Assembly (NCBI RefSeq): GCF_900316465.1
Contig: NZ_ONDD01000037.1
Coordinates: forward strand, 1-33,869
DNA: 33,869 bases
Source of the DNA: an uncultured Fibrobacter sp.
GTDB taxonomy: Bacteria; Fibrobacterota; Fibrobacteria; Fibrobacterales; Fibrobacteraceae
Reading direction: 5' to 3'
In this document: positions 7,632 through 14,896 of the stretch, piece by piece
How the letters are laid out: the number at the start of each line of letters is the position of its first letter
How positions within the stretch are numbered: the stretch's first letter is position 1
The notes under the pieces: model-generated
What the model was told of the DNA's origin: nothing
The model's input: the letters and a program-made list of their open reading frames with translations, nothing else
The model's database searches: none
Position numbers and translations under genes: made by a program

Positions 7632-10600
7632 CTAGTTCGTCTGAGCCGGCGAATTAGTACTCTTCACGACCGTAGAATCAGCCTTAATCACAGCAAACGC
7701 ACGGAACTCCTTGAGTGCCTTTTCGGCGAGTTCTATGGCATTACCCTTACCGAGTTCAATCACGACTTGCAGCGGCGAGCCACCCATAATGCGCATGGGG
7801 AACTGCGTATTCGCATACATCTCGCTGATGATTCGCGGATCGGGCGGCGGGAATTCCACGAAGGTGGCCGCAAGCATTCCCTTGCGCTGCACCAAGCCCT
7901 GAATGCGGAGCCGCCCCGCCAAGAGGCCTATTTCGGTGACCAGCAGCAACATCTTGGCGGCTTCGGGCACCGGCCCGAATCGATCCGCGAGCTCCTGCGC
8001 AAGGCCCGCGATTTCGTCGGTATGCGACACGCGGGAAATCCGCTGGTACATCGAGATTCGAGTGAGGCCATCCTGAATGTAGTCTTCGGGCAAGTAAGCG
8101 TCTACACCAAGTTCTACGCGAGGCTGAATCGGCTTTTCGGACGGTCCACCGCGCAGCTGTTCCACCGCCTCGCGCACCAAGCGCACATAAGTTTCAAAGC
8201 CCACTTCGGCGATAAAACCATGCTGTTCCTGGCCGAGCAAGTTGCCCGCCCCGCGGATTTCCAAGTCGCGCATGGCCAGCTGATAACCGCTACCGAGGTC
8301 GGTAAACTGTTCCAGAGCCTTCAAGCGGCGCATGGATTCCGGAGAAATTTCATGCTGCGACGGAATGACCAGCAAAGCCTTCGCCAGCACGCTGCTGCGG
8401 CCCACACGCCCACGCATCTGGTAAAGCTGGCTAATACCAAAGTGATGCGCGTTCATGATAATAATCGTATTCGCGTTCGGAACATCCAAGCCCGATTCAA
8501 TAATACTCGTACTTACGAGAATATCAAACTTACGAGAGATAAAGGCTTCCATCGCGTTTTCGAGGTCGCGGTCATTCATCTGCCCGTGTGCAATACCGAT
8601 ATGCGCTTCAGGCACGAGCTGTTCAATATCGTCGGCCAATTCGTAAATGCTTTGAACACGGTCATTCACAATGAACACCTGGCCGCCGCGGGCCAGTTCG
8701 TCTTCAATCGCCTGCTTGATGACCATGTCATCGCGCTTCATGAGCTTGGTTTCGACCGGCAAGCGGTTCATGGGCGGCGTATTAATCAGCGAAATATCGC
8801 GCACGCCCGTCATGCTCAAATGCAGCGAACGCGGAATCGGCGTGGCACTCATGCTGAGCGTATCGACCGCCAAGCGCATTTCACGCAATTTTTCCTTCTG
8901 CTTCACGCCAAATTTCTGTTCTTCGTCGATGATTAGAAGGCCCAAGTCCTTGAACTGGTTCTTTTCCGAAAGCAGGCTGTGCGTACCGACCAAAATGTCG
9001 ACCTTGCCTTCGCTTACCTGCTTGAAAATTTCCTTCTTTTCTTTGGTGCTCTTGTAGCGGTTCACCAGCGCAATGTTCACGCCGAAACCTGCAAAGCGGT
9101 CCATGAAGTTTTCGTAGTGCTGGGCAGCCAAAATCGTCGTCGGCACCAGGAGAACCACCTGCTTCTTGCTCACCACGCACTTGAACGCCGCACGCATGGC
9201 GACTTCGGTCTTACCAAAGCCCACGTCGCCACAAATCAGGCGATCCATCGGGCGGCGCGATTCCATATCGCGCTTGATATCTTCGGTAGCCTTCACCTGG
9301 TCGGGTGTCGGGTCGTATTCAAAGGCGTCTTCAAATTCCTTCTGCAGTTTGCCATCGGGCGGGAAATCGAAACCTTCCACCAATTCGCGCTTGGCGTAAA
9401 GTTCCACCAGTTCACGCGCAATCTGAATGACCTTTTTCTTGACGCGCTCCTTGAGGTTTTCCCAAGCCTTGCCGCCCAGACGATCGAGCTTAGGAGCATT
9501 CTCTTGCGTATCAAGGCGTTCAATCTTCTGCAAGTCCGCCACAGGGAACTTGAGCTTGTCACCGCCGGCGTATTCGAGCAGGGCGCAGTCCACCATACCG
9601 CCGTTCACGTTCACGCGTACAAGCCCTAAATACTTGCCCACGCCGTGATCTTCGTGCGAAACGAAATCACCGCGGTTCAGCGATTCAATCATCAAGGCGC
9701 TCGAAACGGAGCCTGCTATTTTGCGTTTGCGAGTCTTGTTCGAATGGCGATTGAAAATGCGAGTCTCGGTCAAGAAGGCGATTCCGTCGTCTTCGAGCCA
9801 GAAACCTTCGGACATATTGCCGACAATATAATCTTCGATCGGCAAGCCATCGAGCATCTGCTTGATACGCCCAAGCGCACCTGCCGTCGGGGCAACCACA
9901 TAAACGGTTCCGCCGCGGGCGGCAAATTCCTCAATTTCCTTGGCAACCGAATCGGTGCCGTTCGACGAGAAATCTTGCGGTTTACAATTCAGTTCATGGC
10001 TGTTGCCGTCATTGAGCTGCACGCGGGAAACATCCATGGAGGTGCGGCCCACAAACTGACGCGAAAGCTCGCCCATCTTGAACCAGGTATGCGCCGGGTC
10101 CACTGCCTCGGTATCGACTTCGCGTACTTCCCTGAAGGTATTCTCGCAGTTCAAATAATACTTCGCCGCATTCTCCGACAAAAGCGAAAGCTCTTCGAAT
10201 ACCAACGAGGCCTTCGGCAAATAGTCGAGCAAGCTCGAATTCAGCGTTTGATAACGCCCACGGTGCCACCAGAGCCCCGAAAGGTCACCATTGTAGCAAG
10301 CCGCCTCATGTTCCTTGACCGTAAACTCGCCCATCGGGAAAAGCTTCACCGACTTCATGGTCTCTACGGATCGCTGCGAGAAAATGTCAAAGCTACGAAT
10401 CGATTCAATCTCGTCGCCAAAGAATTCAATACGAATCGGATGCGGATACAGCAGGCAGTTTACGTCGACAATGCATCCGCGAATGGAGAATTCCCCCACG
10501 CCCGAAACCACGGGCTGTTCTACAAATCCATGGTCCAAGAACCAGGGGCGAAGCGACGAAGGTTCGGCAACGCCGCCTACCTTGAGTTCCAGGCAATCCT

Positions 10601-11009
10601 TCATCACCGTATGCGGTGCCGGGAGCCGCATCAAGAACGAATCTAGCGGACAGACCGTAATAAACGGGTTTTCGCCTTCTACATCGCGAAAAAACTTGAG
10701 GCGTTCTTCGACAACGCCTTCGAACGGCACCTTCTTTTCGTAAGGTTTCAAGCCAATCGAAGGGAAAAAACGGACAGACTCTTCGCCCAAAAGCCCTTCC
10801 AGATTCTCGACCCAGTTTTCCGCGCTCTTGTAATCCTTCGCCACCACCAGAATCGGCTTTAGCTTTTTAAGGAAGCGCGTCGCCACCATCATGGCAGCGG
10901 CCGGAATAGTTGCCCCGTTTACATGAATCGCGCCCCCTTCAGCCTTGCTAAAGAGATTAAGCGAGTCTGTCGGCGCAAAAGTGAGACATTCGGAAAGCGA
11001 TTCGACCAT
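7632..11009 (-). CDS. mfd: Transcription-repair coupling factor Mfd
   Basis: 1125 residues, close to the 1148 of E. coli Mfd. Mfd pushes stalled RNA polymerase off DNA and recruits the UvrA excision machinery. Order of domains: UvrB-homology region at the N-terminus; RNA-polymerase-interacting domain around SLNRGDFVSHEDHGVGKYLGL; RecG-like translocase with Walker A GDVGFGKTE (594-602), DEEQ (695-698), SATPIPRSL and QMRGRVGRS; then the TRG-type GAGNLLGQEQHGFIAEVGFE segment; and the C-terminal TRCF domain. The gene ends 10 bases from the TatD-like gene on the other strand. Start at ATG 11009; the Shine-Dalgarno sequence is weak. Confidence 0.98.
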   Translation of the reverse strand: MVESLSECLTFAPTDSLNLFSKAEGGAIHVNGATIPAAAMMVATRFLKKLKPILVVAKDYKSAENWVENLEGLLGEESVRFFPSIGLKPYEKKVPFEGVVEERLKFFRDVEGENPFITVCPLDSFLMRLPAPHTVMKDCLELKVGGVAEPSSLRPWFLDHGFVEQPVVSGVGEFSIRGCIVDVNCLLYPHPIRIEFFGDEIESIRSFDIFSQRSVETMKSVKLFPMGEFTVKEHEAACYNGDLSGLWWHRGRYQTLNSSLLDYLPKASLVFEELSLLSENAAKYYLNCENTFREVREVDTEAVDPAHTWFKMGELSRQFVGRTSMDVSRVQLNDGNSHELNCKPQDFSSNGTDSVAKEIEEFAARGGTVYVVAPTAGALGRIKQMLDGLPIEDYIVGNMSEGFWLEDDGIAFLTETRIFNRHSNKTRKRKIAGSVSSALMIESLNRGDFVSHEDHGVGKYLGLVRVNVNGGMVDCALLEYAGGDKLKFPVADLQKIERLDTQENAPKLDRLGGKAWENLKERVKKKVIQIARELVELYAKRELVEGFDFPPDGKLQKEFEDAFEYDPTPDQVKATEDIKRDMESRRPMDRLICGDVGFGKTEVAMRAAFKCVVSKKQVVLLVPTTILAAQHYENFMDRFAGFGVNIALVNRYKSTKEKKEIFKQVSEGKVDILVGTHSLLSEKNQFKDLGLLIIDEEQKFGVKQKEKLREMRLAVDTLSMSATPIPRSLHLSMTGVRDISLINTPPMNRLPVETKLMKRDDMVIKQAIEDELARGGQVFIVNDRVQSIYELADDIEQLVPEAHIGIAHGQMNDRDLENAMEAFISRKFDILVSTSIIESGLDVPNANTIIIMNAHHFGISQLYQMRGRVGRSSVLAKALLVIPSQHEISPESMRRLKALEQFTDLGSGYQLAMRDLEIRGAGNLLGQEQHGFIAEVGFETYVRLVREAVEQLRGGPSEKPIQPRVELGVDAYLPEDYIQDGLTRISMYQRISRVSHTDEIAGLAQELADRFGPVPEAAKMLLLVTEIGLLAGRLRIQGLVQRKGMLAATFVEFPPPDPRIISEMYANTQFPMRIMGGSPLQVVIELGKGNAIELAEKALKEFRAFAVIKADSTVVKSTNSPAQTN

Positions 11010-11099
11010 CGCACCAAAGATAGCTTTTTTTACTCATTTCCAACTGCGCGAATCGTCCACAGTTTCCAGGATACACCGGAGACCTCGATTTTCATCCTA

Positions 11100-12593
11100 T
11101 TACCTGACGCAGCGAATCGCCATACCGATCACACGAACACTCTGATACTGAGTAGATTCATAGAATCCAAACGGTCTACCACGTCCCCAATAATCCCCAG
11201 ACGCAGTCCAGTAAAAGACCGACATGTTATCAGCCATTCTCGACCTCATCGGATCCATCCCGTTTTGAAGATAGGCAATCTCATAACCGGTCGGAGTTAT
11301 ATTCAGGCCATAGAGGTCTTCATCATGCCATCCCGTTGTATCGGTGAAAGCAGCTGTTGGATAGGGCATCAAGTTCCATCCATCGCCATAGAAGGCATAG
11401 AACTTATTGAGATTGTACAAGTTTGTAAGCATGTCATGCAACTCCGTCGAATCAGGCAAGCGCCAACCCGACGGACACGCCTTCGCCGCGGTAGAAGGGC
11501 TATAGAGTCGTCCCCACTCGTCACAATTTGTCGCCGTGCTGCTCGAAATACAAATGGTGGAATCCACACCGGCATAATTGAGGTTCTGGGACATGAAATC
11601 TAGCCCGTCAATGGTTACGTAATTGTATTTCTTGCTATCTCTGGAATCGGTAAATGTCTTTTTAACTCCAACCCACTTCTGGCCGGTACACTTACTGGTA
11701 TTTGCTCCGTTGAACATCGTATGTCCTTCGCGAGCGGCCGTACAGTATCCCATATATTCACGGTCTGTCGCCTTTTGCCATTTATACGCGTACGATTGAG
11801 CCTTACAGACATAGTGTACGCCATGATAAGTAACCGTATCTCCAACGCTCGAATACCCACAATAAGTTCCATGAGCCTTATCTAGAGAATCCAGTTTTTT
11901 CCATCCGGTTGATGTTTTGATGTCACAGACATATTCCTCATTATTGAATACGACCCTTTCTCCATCTTTACTAGCAACGCAGTCGCCATAGAACAAATAC
12001 ATATTATCAACTCGTGTCCATGAGATGTTAGTACTATGACATGCGTACATGATTCCATCCGAGCCTTTCTTGTACTTATCGTAGTTTTCCTCGTTACAGG
12101 TTCCCAGGGCTCCGATCACCGCACTGATGGCAACCCAATTATGACTGTTGCAGCGATAATATGTGTCACCACTTAAAACGACCTCACGGGAATTATTACC
12201 TGCACAGAATCCCAAGAGTTTGTCCAGGGAATCCGGTACAACCCACTTGTTTTCGCGGCATCCATATACGGTACCCAGATATGTTTTAGTCACCCCCGAG
12301 GACTTGCTGTCGCATGTACCAAGTACGATATCAGTACCAGCCTTTTTCCAGCTTCCGCTCGTACACACAAAGACTGTATCCACATTCTTTTTGGTCGTTC
12401 CTTCCATTGAGCTTGTGCAGATACCCAATAAGACTTCATAGCGGTCCATTATTCTCCAGCCATTCTCTTCACAGTAATAAGTCGAACCACTCTTGGTGGA
12501 GGCTTTCTTTCCTTTATTACTCGCGGTGCAGAATCCAATTTCTTCGTCCAGGGAATTAAGGGTATTCCAAGATGAGGAGAAGCAATAATACTT
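11100..12593 (-). CDS. C-terminal half of a frameshifted FISUMP lipoprotein
   Basis: In-frame continuation of the lipoprotein that starts at 14092. Reading in this frame from 12593 restores the repeat pattern (KYYCFSSSW... then STYYCEENGW...), whereas the first frame degenerates to an unrelated tail ending at 12449. About nine Y-x-C-x4-W type repeats are followed by a C-terminal FISUMP domain: GLDFMSQNLNYAG, CDEWGRLYSPSTA, ACPSGWRLPDSTELHDML, FYWTASGDY and a terminal IRCVR. The first available ATG in this frame is 12449, but a protein started there would lack any export signal. FISUMP domains are abundant in Fibrobacter surface proteins; their function is not established. Confidence 0.82.
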   Translation of the reverse strand, partial: KYYCFSSSWNTLNSLDEEIGFCTASNKGKKASTKSGSTYYCEENGWRIMDRYEVLLGICTSSMEGTTKKNVDTVFVCTSGSWKKAGTDIVLGTCDSKSSGVTKTYLGTVYGCRENKWVVPDSLDKLLGFCAGNNSREVVLSGDTYYRCNSHNWVAISAVIGALGTCNEENYDKYKKGSDGIMYACHSTNISWTRVDNMYLFYGDCVASKDGERVVFNNEEYVCDIKTSTGWKKLDSLDKAHGTYCGYSSVGDTVTYHGVHYVCKAQSYAYKWQKATDREYMGYCTAAREGHTMFNGANTSKCTGQKWVGVKKTFTDSRDSKKYNYVTIDGLDFMSQNLNYAGVDSTICISSSTATNCDEWGRLYSPSTAAKACPSGWRLPDSTELHDMLTNLYNLNKFYAFYGDGWNLMPYPTAAFTDTTGWHDEDLYGLNITPTGYEIAYLQNGMDPMRSRMADNMSVFYWTASGDYWGRGRPFGFYESTQYQSVRVIGMAIRCVR

Positions 12594-14092
12594 TCGATTT
12601 CGCCATCACGTTTCTCCGTGCAAAGGCCCATGTCAACTTCAAGATTATTCATCTTGTACCAACCGTCTTCAAGACAGATGTACTTGTCGCCGCCGTAAGG
12701 CAAAATCTTGTTTTCGACTTTCGGAACACAGTCGCCCAAATAGTCGTACTTGGTCGCAGTACGCCAGGACGTTTCGTCGCAAATGTATGCGACCTCGCTT
12801 TCGGTCGTGTCAATAACGCCCTGTTTCTTGGGAGAGCAAACACCGATTTCACTTTCCAGCTTTGTAAAGGTATCCCACACGCCCTTTCGGCAAACGTAGC
12901 GAACTTCATGCAGTTCGCCTTCCTTGAATTCCCTAGTGCTGTCGCATTTGCCCATATAGTCGCTCAGGAGCGCCGTACGCCAGCCCGTAGAATCGCAGGC
13001 ATAAAATGCGTACGAATCATAAGGTCTGACTTCATTCGAATAATAATTGGACTGCGAGGCCGAAGTCGTCGTTTCAAGGGAATCGAGAGTTCCAATCATG
13101 CTGGGTCTGCAGTAACCCAGTTTCAGTTCCAAATTCTTGAGCGCACGCCAATCGCCATCTTCGCAAGCATACAGGTCGCCATTGAACAAGTAAGTGGTGC
13201 GGTCATTTTTGTCGGTACATTCGTCCTTGGAATCCGAGATATCGGCAACCTGCCATTCACGGAACTTACAGATATACATGGTGTCGTTGTACACGGCGGA
13301 CATACCGTTTTCGGCACTACTACAGTTATTCGTAAAATCGTCTACCCAGCGCGTGCCAGAGCACTTGTAGTTGGTCTTTTCGCTCATGACAAAGAACGGC
13401 TGCAGGGTGTTACGGCTAATCGAATCGCAATGCGGAAGGTCTTCGACTGTCGCAACGAGGTAAGTATACTTTACGCAACGCAGCTGGTAAAAGTTTTGTT
13501 CGTCCGCCGGCCTAAACGAAACCGAGCGGCCCTTGACAATGGCAATCGTACTGTCGCCCGCCAGGTAGTAGCCCGCCTTGTCCGCGTCCGTACAGGCAAT
13601 TCCGTGCAAGCCCTCATAGCAATAACCGCCCATCGAAAAGCCGAACGAAGAGGCCACTTCGGGGTACTTGGAAATGTAGGCCATGGTTTTGGACCAGTCT
13701 TCCTTGGTCGGAACAGAGAACCCGCTCGGGCAGCGAGCGTAACCCGGGTGATACATACGACCGTACGCATAGCAGTTATCGGGATCGTCATTGTAACACA
13801 TGGTATTACCATAAGAGCCACTTTCAGTCGCATTGTCTTCTAGCCAGATGTACATGCCGAACTGGACCGTATTCAAATACGAACCTATGCTGGAATCATA
13901 GATCTTGTCTTTGGTAATCGTCGCGTCAGAGACCTTGTTGTCGACACCGGCTTCTTTTGCCGGATGCACATCTTCTTCGGATTCGTCAGGTGCACCGGAA
14001 CTGCCGGAATCACCTCCGCAAGCAGAGACCAAAACGCACGTACACGCAAATAAAAGCGCAAAAAGACTCGTGGTCTTTTGAAAAGCTCTCAT
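12449..14092 (-). CDS. N-terminal half of a frameshifted FISUMP lipoprotein
   Basis: Start at ATG 14092, with GAGGAT just upstream. The signal peptide ends in the lipobox LVSAC, so Cys25 would be lipidated; an acidic/Ser-rich linker follows. A first FISUMP-like domain covers about residues 60-210 (DPDNCYAYGRMYHPGYARC, PSGFSVPTKEDW, YQLRCVKYT). About seven repeats of the type (Y)-x-C-x4-W-x(9-12)-L-x4-G-x-C follow. From about 12594 to the stop at 12449 this frame is out of phase; a missing A in the run at 12592-12594 would join it to the 11100-12593 frame and give one protein of about 997 residues with two FISUMP domains and about 16 repeats. Confidence 0.85.
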   Translation of the reverse strand: MRAFQKTTSLFALLFACTCVLVSACGGDSGSSGAPDESEEDVHPAKEAGVDNKVSDATITKDKIYDSSIGSYLNTVQFGMYIWLEDNATESGSYGNTMCYNDDPDNCYAYGRMYHPGYARCPSGFSVPTKEDWSKTMAYISKYPEVASSFGFSMGGYCYEGLHGIACTDADKAGYYLAGDSTIAIVKGRSVSFRPADEQNFYQLRCVKYTYLVATVEDLPHCDSISRNTLQPFFVMSEKTNYKCSGTRWVDDFTNNCSSAENGMSAVYNDTMYICKFREWQVADISDSKDECTDKNDRTTYLFNGDLYACEDGDWRALKNLELKLGYCRPSMIGTLDSLETTTSASQSNYYSNEVRPYDSYAFYACDSTGWRTALLSDYMGKCDSTREFKEGELHEVRYVCRKGVWDTFTKLESEIGVCSPKKQGVIDTTESEVAYICDETSWRTATKYDYLGDCVPKVENKILPYGGDKYICLEDGWYKMNNLEVDMGLCTEKRDGEIESIIASPHLGIPLIPWTKKLDSAPRVIKERKPPPRVVRLITVKRMAGE

Positions 14093-14234
14093 GTTATCCT
14101 CGTTCGTATTTAGAAAAGCGTTAAATAACGTTTTTCCGCCCTTTATCTGTAAAAATAAGATAGAAACACGGAATCGCTTTGTCAAAAAAATTTCACATTG
14201 TAAAAGGATTCTGTGCGGTCCTCTGGCGGGAATC

Positions 14235-14263
14235 TTTAAAAAAGGGCAATATATTTGTATATT
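14235..14263 (+). promoter_or_regulatory. Candidate promoter for ssrA
   Basis: TTTAAA (14235-14240), 17-base spacer, TATATT (14258-14263). The -10 hexamer and spacing equal those of the clear lexA promoter in this window. A start near 14270 would place the 5' end of the transcript just before the multi-hairpin leader, not at the mature tmRNA end. The -35 match is partial. Confidence 0.45.
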
Positions 14264-14276
14264 TGGATTAAATGAA

Positions 14277-14446
14277 CACCGGGGGCGCTCTGGTTTGCCT
14301 CGCCTAACGCTATTCGCGTTAAGCTCGCCCTACGGGCCTTGCGCTCACTTCGTGAGCTTAAGGGCCTAAATGCTCGCCAGCTCGCATTTAGTCGACGAGT
14401 CTCAACCAGAGCATCCCCGGTGCAAAGCACCGGGGGTGCTCTGGTT
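14277..14446. repeat. Multi-hairpin element with terminal repeats abutting and overlapping ssrA
   Basis: This fills the gap between the lipoprotein gene and tmRNA. Segment P1 CACCGGGGGCGCTCTGGTT (14277-14295) is repeated with one change as P3 (14428-14446), which contains the mature tmRNA 5' end, and occurs inverted as P2 (14404-14422). Between P1 and P2 are hairpins TAACGC/GCGTTA (14305-14321), GCCC/GGGC (14327-14337), GCTCAC/GTGAGC (14343-14357) and TAAATGC/GCATTTA (14367-14390). P2-P3 gives a 19-bp stem with a 5-base loop and one T-G pair. TAAATGC/GCATTTA arms and a CTCGCCTNACGC string also occur in the element at 22420-22669, so the two look related. Confidence 0.75.
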
Positions 14447-14788
14447 TCGACAGGGTTACCGAAGTGTTAGTTGCAAGCCGAGGTCTCAGACGAGGGCACT
14501 CGTAAAAAAGTCTGAAAAAAAATAAGTGCTGACGAAAACTACGCACTCGCTGCCTAATTAACGGCAACGCCGGGCCTCATTCCGCTCCCATCGGGATGTA
14601 CGTCCGGACGCAATATGGGATAGGATTCTTGCATGCCTGGGGCTAGAGTCCGAGATTCACTAGGCTGGTCAAAGTCCGCGCCGACCTTCTTGGGCGTAGA
14701 TCAGACGAGATCTCAAATACGAAGGGAAAGCTTGTAGGAACGTGCATGGACGTGATTTTGGACAGGGGTTCGACTCCCCTCACCTCCA
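14432..14788 (+). ncRNA. ssrA: tmRNA (transfer-messenger RNA)
   Basis: The 5' end GGGGGTG...CTGGTTTCGACAGGG and 3' end with T-arm AGGGG-TTCGACT-CCCCT are the standard tRNA-like half molecules. The acceptor stem GGGGGTG (14432-14438) pairs with CACCTCC (14781-14787), and A14788 is the discriminator. CCA is not encoded: the genome continues GAA. The tag reading frame GCT...TAA at 14528-14557 encodes ADENYALAA, the classic degradation tag ending. tmRNA rescues ribosomes stalled on broken mRNA. Length is 357 nt, normal for a one-piece tmRNA. A strong terminator follows 8 bases later. Confidence 0.97.
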
Positions 14789-14795
14789 GAACAAA

Positions 14796-14830
14796 AGAAA
14801 GGAACTCTTGAAGAGTTCCTTTCTTTTTAT
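14796..14830 (+). terminator. Intrinsic terminator of ssrA
   Basis: AGAAAGGAACTC (14796-14807) pairs with GAGTTCCTTTCT (14813-14824), 5-base loop, followed by a T run. It sits directly after the tmRNA 3' end. Confidence 0.9.
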
Positions 14831-14865
14831 ACGGGTTTATTTTTAGTGGACTGCAGTGATGTCAA

Positions 14866-14890
14866 AACCGAAAATCTTTGGTTTTCGGTT
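14866..14890 (-). terminator. Possible terminator of the C25-like protease gene
   Basis: A 9-bp perfect stem AACCGAAAA/TTTTCGGTT with a 7-base loop, starting 6 bases after the protease stop on the minus strand and followed by a short T run only (TTTT including stem bases). Termination is therefore uncertain. Confidence 0.45.
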
Positions 14891-14896
14891 CGTTGA

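Noticed and set aside
14236..14430. 64-residue minus-strand frame in the ssrA leader
   Set aside because: Made of the hairpin arms of the repeat element; no ribosome binding site and overlaps the tmRNA promoter region.
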